Assembly (NCBI RefSeq): GCF_004193175.1
Contig: NZ_SAUH01000001.1
Span: forward strand, 3,743,001-3,807,000
Direction: 5' to 3'
Length of the DNA stretch: 64,000 nucleotides
DNA from: Streptomyces sp. RFCAC02
Lineage (GTDB): Bacteria > Actinomycetota > Actinomycetes > Streptomycetales > Streptomycetaceae
In this document: positions 35,020 to 43,574 of the stretch, one piece after another
Layout of the letters: each line of letters starts with the position of its first letter
Position numbering within the stretch: position 1 is the first letter of the stretch
Position numbers and translations under genes: made by a program
Notes under the pieces: generated by a model
The model's input: the letters and a program-made list of their open reading frames with translations, nothing else
The model's database searches: none
Told to the model about the DNA's origin: nothing

Positions 35020-36081
35020 ATGAGTGAGAACCGCGAGCGGACCCTGGCGTTCGCCGAGAGTCCCGTGCAGATGCTCAACATCGTCGAGTGGGCGCACGTC
35101 ACCGTTCCCGACGGCCTCACCATAGCGATCCTCCCGCCCCACGATCCGACGTCCCGGGGCCAGCTGCGCCGCATGGCGCGGCTCGCCCGCGACGCCGGGC
35201 ACCGGGTCCTGTGGCGAGAGGCCCGCGGCGGCGCGGTCGCGCCCCCCAAGGCGCTGGCCACGCTCACCGGGCCGGTGCGCAGGGCACGCCACCTCGTCGT
35301 CGGCGACCCGTTCTCCCGCTACCTGCAGCTCCTGCTGTCCATGGGCGGCAGCGGCGACATCACGGTGGTCGACGACGGCACGGCCACCATGGAGTTCGTC
35401 GCGCAGCTCGGCCGCGGCGAACGGCTGGTGCGCTGGCACCGGCCCCGGGCGCGCGGGCCGCGCGCGCTGCTGTTCGCGCCGGTCGCGCGGCGCGCCGTGC
35501 GGCGGCTGCGGCCGATCGCCGGGCGGCGGGTCGAGGTGTTCACGGCGATGCCGGTGCCGGAGCTGCCGGGGATCACCGTCACGGACAACACGTTCGCCTG
35601 GACGCGCTCCACGTTCGGCCCGCCGCGCCTCACCGGCGGCGCCGACCTCGTCGGCACCTCGCTCGTGGAGACCGGCGTCATCGCCGAGGACCGCTACGTC
35701 GCGGGGGTCGCAGCCCTCGCCGCCGAGCACGGTGTGACGCGCTACTTCGCGCACCGCAGGGAGAGCCAGGAGAAGCTGCACCGCCTCACCGCGGAGGCCG
35801 GCCTGGAGATCGTACGGCCCGACTTCCCCCTCGAACTCGTCGCCCGCCGCGGCCCGATCGGCGCCCGCGTCCTCAGCTTCCCGTCCACCGTCGTGCACAC
35901 CCTGCCGCGCGTCCTCGCCGGCACGGGCGCGGAGGTGGAGATCTGCGACATCGCCGACGACTGGTTCACCGCCGGCGTCACCGAGCGGGCCACCGGCTTC
36001 CTGCGGGACGTGACCGAGACCGCGCGCGGCACCCACCGGCTCACCACCATCCCCACCCAGCGCGAGGGCACCGCCTCCTGA
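35020..36081 (+). CDS. Polysialyltransferase-like glycosyltransferase
   Basis: 353 residues. The start 'RTLAFAESPVQMLNIVEWA' and the overall layout resemble bacterial alpha-2,8 polysialyltransferase/GT52-like enzymes. The candidate catalytic motifs are an acidic-acidic-Gly DDG in 'ITVVDDGTATMEF' (near 120), a His motif in 'RYFAHRRESQEKL' (near 247) and a Ser-Thr motif in 'LSFPSTVVHTL' (near 290). It would transfer a CMP-activated nonulosonic acid to a growing chain. ATG 35020 has GGGAGG and GGAGGA upstream. Last gene of the synthesis block, about 160 bp before the hydrolase. Confidence 0.65.
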   Translation: MSENRERTLAFAESPVQMLNIVEWAHVTVPDGLTIAILPPHDPTSRGQLRRMARLARDAGHRVLWREARGGAVAPPKALATLTGPVRRARHLVVGDPFSRYLQLLLSMGGSGDITVVDDGTATMEFVAQLGRGERLVRWHRPRARGPRALLFAPVARRAVRRLRPIAGRRVEVFTAMPVPELPGITVTDNTFAWTRSTFGPPRLTGGADLVGTSLVETGVIAEDRYVAGVAALAAEHGVTRYFAHRRESQEKLHRLTAEAGLEIVRPDFPLELVARRGPIGARVLSFPSTVVHTLPRVLAGTGAEVEICDIADDWFTAGVTERATGFLRDVTETARGTHRLTTIPTQREGTAS

Positions 36082-36227
36082 CCGGCGGGAGCGGCCCGGC
36101 GAAGAAACGCGGGGAAAAACGCAAAAGGGAGAGTCATACCCAGTCGTTTACGTCCTCATGCGGCCGACGGCTCCATCGGTCGTATGAACTTTCCATGATC
36201 ACCGCCGACTTGGCGGCCGAACGGCGC

Positions 36228-36240
36228 TAGTCTCGATCAC
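36228..36240 (+). promoter_or_regulatory. Candidate -10 of a leaderless M20 transcript
   Basis: TAGTCT (36228-36233) ends 7 nt before GTG 36241, and no ribosome-binding site lies between. That is the usual geometry of a leaderless streptomycete promoter. No convincing -35 was found. Confidence 0.35.
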
Positions 36241-37467
36241 GTGAGTGATCCACTGCCCTCGGACCCCGACCCCATCCCGCCGCTGGACGACACCCTGCGT
36301 GCCGAGCTCGTCGCGTTCCGCCGCGACCTGCACATGCACCCCGAGCTGGGCAACCAGGAGGTCCGCACCACCGCCGTCCTCACGGAGCGCCTCACGCGCG
36401 CCGGGCTCACCCCGCGCGTACTCGACGGCGGCACGGGGCTGATCTGCGACATCACCGCACCGGGGCTCGACGGACCACTCCTCGCGCTGCGCGCCGACAT
36501 CGACGCGCTCCCCATCCCGGACACCAAGACGGTGCCCTACCGCTCCACCGTCCCCGGCCGCGCCCACGCCTGCGGGCACGACGTGCACACCACCGTCGTC
36601 CTCGGCGCCGGCCTCGTCCTGGCCCGCGCCGCCGCCGAGGGGCGGCTCGCCCGGCCGGTGCGGCTGCTGTTCCAGCCGGCCGAGGAGGTCCTGCCGGGCG
36701 GCGCGCCCGACATCATCGAGTACGGCGTCCTCGACGGCGTCGAACGCATCCTCGCCCTCCACTGCGACCCCAAGGTGGACGCCGGCCGCATCGGCGTGCG
36801 CACGGGCGCGATCACCTCGGCGTGCGACCGCATCGAGGTCACCCTCGCCGGCCCCGGCGGCCACACGGCGCGCCCCCACCTCACCACCGACCTCGTCACG
36901 GCGGCTGCGAAGGTCGCGACGGAGGTCCCCGCGCTGCTCGCCCGCCGCGTCGACACCCGCGCCGGCATGGCCGTCACCTGGGGCCGGCTCACCACCGGCC
37001 ACGCGTCGAACGTCATCCCGCAGACCGCGCAGCTCTCCGGCACCATGCGCTGCCTCGACCTCGACGCCTGGCACGCCGCCCCCGACCTCGTGCACGCGGC
37101 CGTGGACGAGGTCGCGTCGCTGTACCGCGCCAAGTCCGAACTCCAGTACATCCGCGGCGTCCCGCCCGTCGTCAACGACGCCGGGTCCACGGCCCTGCTG
37201 ACGGCGGCGATGACCGCGCGGTTCGGCGCCGACGCCGTCGAGCCCACCGAGCAGAGCCTCGGCGGCGAGGACTTCTCCTGGTACCTGGAGCACGTGCCGG
37301 GCGCGATGGCACGCCTCGGCGTACGCCCCCCGGCCACCCCCGGCTCCCCGCGCCCCGGCGCACGCGACCTGCACCAGGGCGACTTCGACGTGGACGAGAC
37401 GGCGATCACCATCGGCGTCGACCTCCTGACAACAGCCACCACCCTGAGCCGCACGGTCCCCGCGTGA
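36241..37467 (+). CDS. M20-family amidohydrolase/peptidase
   Basis: 408 residues with M20D features: 'FRRDLHMHPELGNQEVRTTAVL', 'LLALRADIDALPIPD', the metal-binding 'HACGHDVHTTVVLGAG', 'FQPAEEVLPGGAPDIIEYG', and the C-terminal 'SLGGEDFSWYLEHVPGAMARLG'. It hydrolyses N-acyl or indole-type amides, possibly N-acyl amino sugars or acyl-amino acids. The preceding cluster suggests a link to amino-sugar metabolism, but the gap and own promoter leave this open. Confidence 0.85.
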   Translation: MSDPLPSDPDPIPPLDDTLRAELVAFRRDLHMHPELGNQEVRTTAVLTERLTRAGLTPRVLDGGTGLICDITAPGLDGPLLALRADIDALPIPDTKTVPYRSTVPGRAHACGHDVHTTVVLGAGLVLARAAAEGRLARPVRLLFQPAEEVLPGGAPDIIEYGVLDGVERILALHCDPKVDAGRIGVRTGAITSACDRIEVTLAGPGGHTARPHLTTDLVTAAAKVATEVPALLARRVDTRAGMAVTWGRLTTGHASNVIPQTAQLSGTMRCLDLDAWHAAPDLVHAAVDEVASLYRAKSELQYIRGVPPVVNDAGSTALLTAAMTARFGADAVEPTEQSLGGEDFSWYLEHVPGAMARLGVRPPATPGSPRPGARDLHQGDFDVDETAITIGVDLLTTATTLSRTVPA

Positions 37468-37557
37468 CACGGCCGCTCACCGTTGGACGCCCCGCGATCG
37501 CTCCTGCTTAGCTGGGCGGGAGCGGTCCCGAGCCGGAGTGGACGAGAGAGGTGCCAG

Positions 37558-38895
37558 GTGGAGACTCCCCGTCTGGAGGAGGTGCGCCTGGCCTCGTTCA
37601 AGAGCTTCACCGGCCAGTGCCTGCCGCTCAACGACCTCACGGTGCTGATCGGCCGCAACGGCAGCGGCAAGTCGAACGCCTTGGACGGGCTGATGGTGCT
37701 GTCGCGCCTCGCCTCGGGCGAGCCGGTGCGGGACGCGCTGGACGGGCCGCAGAGCGGAGGCGAGGAACCGGTCCGGGGCGGCGCCGAGGGCTGCGCACCC
37801 CTCGGCCGGGAGACGTTCCGGCTGGGCTGCCGGGTGCGGTCAGGGGAAGCGGTGTTCGCTCTGGACGTGGAGATCGAGGTCCGGCCCGAGGTCCGCGTCC
37901 TGAAGGAGGAGCTGACCGCCGTCGAGGGCGTGCGCTACGCGAACCGTCGGCTCATTGAGCGGTCGCTGCTCGCCAGTGAACCCATGGAACCCCATCGAAG
38001 TGATCTCAAGGTCCGCTACTTCAACGGACGGCGAGGCGTCGATCCGAGTGTTCCCTTCACCACCGACCGCCTGCTGACGAGCCAGGTACCAGTACGTCTG
38101 CCCGCGACGACGGAAGCGACCAGGCTGGTGCACCGCGCCGCGCAGGACGTCCTCGCGGCGCTGCGGGCGGTCTTCCCGCTCGACCCCGTACCGCATCTCA
38201 TGCGGCAGTACGTCAATGCCCGGGACACCGAGCTGCGGCGAAGCGCCGACAATCTGAGCGCGGCCGTGGAGAGCCTCCACCGGACCGACCCCCCGGCGTT
38301 CAGGCGGCTGACGGACCTGGTGGCGGGCATGCCGGAGTACCCGGTCCGCGGTATCAGCAGCGTCGACACGAGGCTCGGTGACGTTCAGCTCGTGCTGCGC
38401 GAGTCCGGCTATCACGGTGCGGAACACGACGTCCCGGCCCGCCTCCTCAGCGATGGCATGCTGCGCTTTCTCGCCTTCGGCACAGCGCTGCTCACCGCCC
38501 CGGTCGCCGACGGCGGCGACGACCCGGCGCGGGCACAGCGTCACCTGGTGATCGAGGAGATCGAGAACGGCCTCTATCCCACACAGGCCGCGCGGGTGCT
38601 GGACCTGATGAAGGAGGAGTCGCAGCGGCGGCGCATCGACGTGCTGCTCACGACCCACAGTCCCGCGCTGCTCAATTCCCTCGACGCGCAGGACCACCCG
38701 GGCGTCGTGGTGTGCAGCAGGGCGCCGCACTCGGGGGAGAGCATGCTGACCCGCCTGACCGAGCTGCCCGGATATGTCGAGCTGCTCGCAGCCGGTGATC
38801 TGGGCGACGTGGTCTCCAAGGACCGCCTGCCCGACGCCGTCCGCCCACCCGACACGGGCGTGAGCGGCGTCGAGGACTTCTTGAGGAGCCTGTGA
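37558..38895 (+). CDS. SMC/OLD-like AAA ATPase (AAA_21 type)
   Basis: 445 residues. It has Walker A GRNGSGKS (32-39) right after a RecF-like 'VRLASFKSFTG' start, an ABC-like signature LLSDG (296-300), Walker B 'HLVIEEIENG' (329-338) and the switch His in 'LLTTHSPALLNSL' (367). No TOPRIM domain follows, so any nuclease activity must come from the partner encoded 4 bp downstream. Such solitary ABC-type ATPases with a small effector are a common form of antiphage and toxin-antitoxin modules; that role is inferred. GTG 37558 follows a GAGAGAGG sequence. Confidence 0.82.
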   Translation: METPRLEEVRLASFKSFTGQCLPLNDLTVLIGRNGSGKSNALDGLMVLSRLASGEPVRDALDGPQSGGEEPVRGGAEGCAPLGRETFRLGCRVRSGEAVFALDVEIEVRPEVRVLKEELTAVEGVRYANRRLIERSLLASEPMEPHRSDLKVRYFNGRRGVDPSVPFTTDRLLTSQVPVRLPATTEATRLVHRAAQDVLAALRAVFPLDPVPHLMRQYVNARDTELRRSADNLSAAVESLHRTDPPAFRRLTDLVAGMPEYPVRGISSVDTRLGDVQLVLRESGYHGAEHDVPARLLSDGMLRFLAFGTALLTAPVADGGDDPARAQRHLVIEEIENGLYPTQAARVLDLMKEESQRRRIDVLLTTHSPALLNSLDAQDHPGVVVCSRAPHSGESMLTRLTELPGYVELLAAGDLGDVVSKDRLPDAVRPPDTGVSGVEDFLRSL

Positions 38896-38899
38896 GCCC

Positions 38900-39406
38900 G
38901 TGAACGGACCGCGCAGGGCGGGACTCCGGCTGCCCGTCGTCGATTTCCTGGACACGTCGGTGTTCGTCGAGATTCTCGACCTGCCCCACATGAACGGTCA
39001 CCGCGACGCCGTCCTGTCGGAGATGGACGCCAGGCTGAAGGCAGGAGTCCGCTTCATCCTGCCGACCGCGACGGTGATCGAGACGGGCAACCACGTGTTC
39101 CAGATCAAGGACGGCTCGGTCCGCCGCACCCGCGCGACGGAGCTGATGCGCGTGCTGCTCAAGACCGCCCGGGGGCAGGCGCCCTGGGTCCTGCATGAGC
39201 GGACCTGGGACGGCGCGTTCATCGCCTCGCTGTGCGGAGGCGGCAGCACCGGCATGGATCTGGCCGAGCACGCCGTGCGCCGGCAACTCGGTGCCGGGGA
39301 TCTGAGCATCGTCGCCGAGCGGGACCTGTACGCGTCCCGCGTGCGGGCGCGGGTACGTATCTGGACTTTGGAGGCGGTCATGGGGACGTGGGCCGAGACG
39401 CCATGA
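38900..39406 (+). CDS. PIN-like nuclease-fold partner of the AAA ATPase
   Basis: 168 residues with a PIN-domain pattern. 'VVDFLDTSVFVEIL' supplies D15/D18, 'LPTATVIETGNHV' supplies E61, and 'LGAGDLSIVAERDLY' supplies D134 and E140/D142, the spacing expected of a four-acid metal site. PIN proteins cut RNA (often tRNA or rRNA). It begins 4 bp after the ATPase stop and is surely co-expressed with it. It does not match the usual VapC length (~130 residues). Assignment is by motif only. Confidence 0.65.
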   Translation: MNGPRRAGLRLPVVDFLDTSVFVEILDLPHMNGHRDAVLSEMDARLKAGVRFILPTATVIETGNHVFQIKDGSVRRTRATELMRVLLKTARGQAPWVLHERTWDGAFIASLCGGGSTGMDLAEHAVRRQLGAGDLSIVAERDLYASRVRARVRIWTLEAVMGTWAETP

Positions 39407-39634
39407 GCGGCGTGCTGTCGCGTGTTCGGGAGCAACCGGTTCGGGGGTGGTGGGGCGAGGGGTGTGTGGTCCGGTCCGGTGAGGTGGCCGGTGTTCGCCG
39501 TGTTGCGGACGGGTTTCGTTAACACCGATCTGATAACGGGGTCGCCGCACCTCTTCCCACCGGTTCTACGCGCGTTACGATCTGGCGCAACAGCGCCGTC
39601 CAAGAGGCGCTTTTCGACCGAAGGGAACGTCCTC

Positions 39635-40686
39635 TTGCGCCGCGTATCACGGCTGACGGCCACGATCGCCCTCTCCGCAGCCCTCGCGCTGACCGCCGCC
39701 TGCGGGGAGAGCTCGACCGAGTCCAACAGCAACGACAACGCCAGCAGCGGTAGCGACAGCAACGAACAGGGCGTCGGGATCGCCTTCGACGTCGGCGGCC
39801 GTGACGACCACTCGTTCAACGAGTCGGCGGCCCGCGGCGGCGACCAGGCGATCGAGGAACTCGGCGTCACCGTCGACTACCAGACGGCCCGCAACGGCGA
39901 GACCGACGACGACCGCATCCAGCGCCTCACCGCCATGGCGGAGGCCGGCTACAACCCGGTCATCGGTGTCGGCTACCTCTACGACAACGCCATCCTGACC
40001 GTCGCCGAGCAGTACCCCGACACCACGTTCGCCGTCGTCGACTCCGCCCCGAGGGCGACAACATCTACGCGATGACGTTCGCCGAGCACGAGGGCTCCTA
40101 CCTCGCCGGTGTCGCCGCGGCCCTCAAGACCGAGTCGGGACAGGTCGGCTTCATCGGCGGCGTGGAGAACCCGCTGATCCAGAAGTTCGAGGCCGGCTTC
40201 GTGCAGGGCGTCGAGGCGACGAACCCGGACGTCGAGGTGGACGTGCGCTACCTCTACCGTGACGACGACCGCGGCTACAACGACCCGGCCCGTGCCGCCG
40301 AGACGGCCGACTCGATGCTCGGCGACGGCGTCGACATCATCTACACGGCCGCCGGCTCCTCCGGCACCGGTTCGATCGAGACCGTCGCGAACGCCGGCGC
40401 CTGGGCGATCGGCGTCGACTCCGACCAGTACCAGCAGCCCGGCCTCGAGGACTACCAGGACCACATCCTCACCTCGGTCGTGAAGAGCGTGGACGTGGCC
40501 GTGTTCGACCTGATCGAGGCGGTGCAGAACGGCGAGTCGCCGTCCGGCCTCCACTCGTACACGCTGGCCGAGGGCGGCGTGTCGCTGTCCACCTCCGGCG
40601 GCTTCATCGACGACATCGCCGAGGAGATCCAGGCCGCGACCGACGGCATCACGAGCGGCGAGATCACCGTCCGGGACACCCCCTGA
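39635..40686 (+). CDS. BMP-family nucleoside-binding lipoprotein; apparent 1-base deletion
   Basis: A basic membrane protein family (BmpA/PnrA) purine-nucleoside receptor. TTG 39635 starts a lipoprotein signal 'LTATIALSAALALTAACGES' with the lipobox Cys near residue 24. The first frame runs to 'DTTFAVVDSAP' and then breaks at CCCC 40047-40050. One extra base would continue it into 'EGDNIYAMTFAEHEGSYLAGVAAALK', encoded from 40051 onward. The full product would be about 350 residues. The intact transporter and salvage genes downstream make a sequence error likely, but a real frameshift is not excluded. Confidence 0.82.
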
Positions 40687-40710
40687 TCCCTGTCGGGTGA
40701 CGGCGGCCGC

Positions 40711-40760
40711 GCCCGCCGGCAGCCCCGCCCCCGCACCGGGGCGCGGCGCTGCCGGCGGGC
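40711..40760 (+). terminator. Intra-operon hairpin between lipoprotein and ATPase genes
   Basis: Perfect 13-bp arms GCCCGCCGGCAGC / GCTGCCGGCGGGC with an inner GCCCC/GGGGC stem. It stands 25 nt after the BMP stop codon and about 100 nt before the ATPase, where it should let the binding protein be made in excess by partial termination or RNA protection. Confidence 0.65.
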
Positions 40761-40857
40761 CGCCCCGCGTCCGGCCCGGGGCCGCCGGCCCAGGGCTCCG
40801 GTACGGTCGGGCGCAGCGTTCCCGGCCGACGACGCCCCCGTCCGAGGAGAGTGCGAC

Positions 40858-42435
40858 ATTCCAGCTCCCAGCAGCAGCGCGGTCGAACTGCGCGGCATCA
40901 CCAAACGCTTCCCCGGCGTCGTCGCCAACCACGACATCGACCTCACGGTCAGGCGCGGCACCGTCCACGCCCTCGTCGGCGAGAACGGCGCGGGCAAGTC
41001 CACCCTGATGAAGATCCTCTACGGCATGCAGCGGCCGGACGAGGGCACCATCGGCGTCGACGGCGAGCAGGTGGTCCTCCGCAGCCCCGCCGACGCCATC
41101 GCGCGCGGCATCGGCATGGTGCACCAGCACTTCATGCTGGCCGACAACCTCACCGTGCTGGAGAACGTCGTCCTCGGCGCCGAGAAGAGCCACGGCATCG
41201 GCGCCCGCGCCCGCCGCCGCATCGCCGAGATATCCGACGCCTACGGCCTGGGCGTCCGCCCCGACGTCCTCGTGGAGGACATCGGCGTCGCCGACCGGCA
41301 GCGCGTGGAGATCCTCAAGGTCCTCTACCGGGGCGCCCGTACGCTGATCCTGGACGAGCCGACCGCCGTCCTCGTCCCGCAGGAGGTCGACGCCCTCTTC
41401 GGCAACCTCCGCCGGCTCACCGACGAGGGCCTCACCGTCCTGTTCATCTCGCACAAGCTGGGCGAGGTCCTGTCGGTCGCGGACGACATCACCGTCATCC
41501 GGCGCGGCACGACCGTCGCCACCGTCGACCCGCGCGAGACGGACCCCCGCGCCCTCGCCGAACTCATGGTCGGCAGCGAACTCCCCACCCCGGGCACCCG
41601 CGAGTCGACCGTCACCGACGAGCCGGTCCTCACCGTCTCGGACCTCTCCCTCACCGGTGAGGACTCCGACGGCGTGCGCCGCGCCGTCCTCACCGGCATC
41701 GACCTCGTGATCCACCGCGGCGAAGTCCTCGGCATCGCCGGCGTCGAGGGCAACGGGCAGGCCGAACTGGTCGAGGCCGTCATGGGCATGCGCGCCCCCG
41801 ACACCGGGACGATCGTCCTCGACGGCGACGACATCACCCGCGCCCCGACCCGGGAGCGCCGCGTCGGCGGCATCGGCTACATCCCCGAGGACCGCCACCG
41901 CCACGGCCTCCTCCTCGACGCCCCGCTGTGGGAGAACCGCATGCTGGGGCACGTCACGCAGCCGCCGAGCAGCCGCGGCCCGTGGCTCACCGCGCGCGAC
42001 GCCCGCGCCGACACCCGCCGCATCGTCGAGGAGTACGACGTGCGGACGCCCGGCATCGAGGTGACCGCGGGCTCCCTGTCCGGCGGCAACCAGCAGAAGC
42101 TGATCGTCGGCCGCGAGATGAGCCACCACCCCAAGGTCCTGATCGCCGCGCACCCGACGCGCGGCGTGGACGTGGGGGCGCAGGCGCAGATCTGGGACGA
42201 GATCCGGCGCGCCCGCCGCGAGGGCATGGGCGTGCTGCTGATCTCGGCCGACCTGGACGAGCTGATCGGCCTGTCCGACAGCCTGCGGGTGATGTACCGG
42301 GGCCGGCTGGTCGCGGACGCCGACCCGGCGGCCATCACCCCGGAGGAGCTGGGGACGGCCATGACCGGTGCCGCCTCCGGGCACCTGGAACACGAACGAC
42401 CCGCCGCGGCCGGCGGGGAGGAGGACGACCGGTGA
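40858..42435 (+). CDS. Nucleoside ABC transporter ATP-binding protein (duplicated ABC, NupO/YufO-like)
   Basis: 525 residues with two ABC domains. Domain 1 has 'LVGENGAGKSTLMKILYG' and 'LILDEPTAVL'. Domain 2 has 'LSGGNQQKLIVGREMSHHPKVLIAAHPTRGVDVG', the degenerate second Walker B usual in the family. The reading frame is clearly coding from 40861 on, but it contains no ATG, GTG or TTG before the P-loop. ATT 40858 is the best start, with GAGGAGAG 6 nt upstream. A lost base is the alternative, since GTG 40851 is one frame off. It powers the two permeases that follow. Confidence 0.85.
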   Translation: MPAPSSSAVELRGITKRFPGVVANHDIDLTVRRGTVHALVGENGAGKSTLMKILYGMQRPDEGTIGVDGEQVVLRSPADAIARGIGMVHQHFMLADNLTVLENVVLGAEKSHGIGARARRRIAEISDAYGLGVRPDVLVEDIGVADRQRVEILKVLYRGARTLILDEPTAVLVPQEVDALFGNLRRLTDEGLTVLFISHKLGEVLSVADDITVIRRGTTVATVDPRETDPRALAELMVGSELPTPGTRESTVTDEPVLTVSDLSLTGEDSDGVRRAVLTGIDLVIHRGEVLGIAGVEGNGQAELVEAVMGMRAPDTGTIVLDGDDITRAPTRERRVGGIGYIPEDRHRHGLLLDAPLWENRMLGHVTQPPSSRGPWLTARDARADTRRIVEEYDVRTPGIEVTAGSLSGGNQQKLIVGREMSHHPKVLIAAHPTRGVDVGAQAQIWDEIRRARREGMGVLLISADLDELIGLSDSLRVMYRGRLVADADPAAITPEELGTAMTGAASGHLEHERPAAAGGEEDDR

Positions 42436-43574
42436 AGACACTGCTCCGGCGCGTCGACCGCGAGAAGCTGGTCCTCGGCCTGGCCGCGCCGCTGCTCGCG
42501 ATCGTCACGGCCGTGGTCATCACGTCCCTGGTGCTGCTCGCGACGGGCGACGACCCGTTCCGCGCCTACTCGGTGATGGTGGACTTCGGCACCAAGAGCG
42601 ACAGCCAGGTGTGGATCCTGAACAAGGCGATCCCGTACTACCTGGCCGCCGTGGCGGTCGCCGTCGGCTTCCGGATGAACCTGTTCAACATCGGTGTGGA
42701 CGGCCAGTACCGCGTCGCCGCGTTCTTCGCGGCCGTGGTCGGCGGGGCGCTGAGCCTGCCGGGGATCGTGCAGATCCCGCTGATCCTGCTCACCGCGATG
42801 GTGTGCGGCGGCCTGTGGGCGGGCATCGCGGGCTGGCTGAAGGCGGCGCGCGGCGTCAGCGAGGTCATCACGACCATCATGCTGAACTTCATCGCCGGCT
42901 CCCTCATCGGCTACTTCCTGCAGGAGGGGCGGCTCGCCGAGCGCGACGGCAACATCATCCACACCCACGACATCCCCGACTCCAGCTTCTTCTTCCAGAT
43001 CAGCACGCGCGTCCAGCCGATCAACGGGACGTTCGTCCTCGCGGTCCTCGCCGGTGTCGCGTACTGGCTGCTGCTGAGCAGGACGCGGTTCGGGTTCGAC
43101 CTGCGGGCGGTGGGCCGCTCGGAGCCGGCCGCCGAGGCGAGCGGCGTCAGTGTGCGGCGCACCGTCGTCACGGCGATGCTGCTGTCCGGCGCGATCGCCG
43201 GCCTGGTCGGCATGCCCACGCTGCTCAACCAGTCGGGCAACTACGGCAACGACTTCCCCGAGGGCCTCGGCTTCACGGGCATCGCCATCGCGCTCCTCGG
43301 CCGCAACAACGCGGTCGGCATGGGCTTCGCCGCGCTCCTGTGGTGCTTCCTGGAGCGGACCGGCACCCAGCTCGAGTTCGAGGGGTACGCCCAGGAGATC
43401 GTCGGCGTGATGCAGGGCGTCATCGTCCTGTCCGTCGTCGTGGCGTACGAGCTGGTGCGCCGCTGGGGCGTACGGCGCCAGCAGCGCATGGTCGGTGAGG
43501 AACTGGCCGCGCGGGCGCGCCGCGCCGCGAAGGAACCGAACGACAACCCGGACTCGGCGGAGGTGTCCGCGTGA
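42432..43574 (+). CDS. Nucleoside ABC transporter permease 1 (NupP/YufP-like)
   Basis: 380 residues of the BPD_transp_2 family with about nine hydrophobic helices. The signature loop 'GFRMNLFNIGVDGQYRVAAF' and the cytoplasmic coupling region 'LRAVGRSEPAAEASGVSVRRTVVTAMLLSGAIAGLVG' are intact. It overlaps the ATPase gene by GTGA and the second permease by GTGA. It forms half of the heterodimeric channel. Confidence 0.9.
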   Translation: MKTLLRRVDREKLVLGLAAPLLAIVTAVVITSLVLLATGDDPFRAYSVMVDFGTKSDSQVWILNKAIPYYLAAVAVAVGFRMNLFNIGVDGQYRVAAFFAAVVGGALSLPGIVQIPLILLTAMVCGGLWAGIAGWLKAARGVSEVITTIMLNFIAGSLIGYFLQEGRLAERDGNIIHTHDIPDSSFFFQISTRVQPINGTFVLAVLAGVAYWLLLSRTRFGFDLRAVGRSEPAAEASGVSVRRTVVTAMLLSGAIAGLVGMPTLLNQSGNYGNDFPEGLGFTGIAIALLGRNNAVGMGFAALLWCFLERTGTQLEFEGYAQEIVGVMQGVIVLSVVVAYELVRRWGVRRQQRMVGEELAARARRAAKEPNDNPDSAEVSA

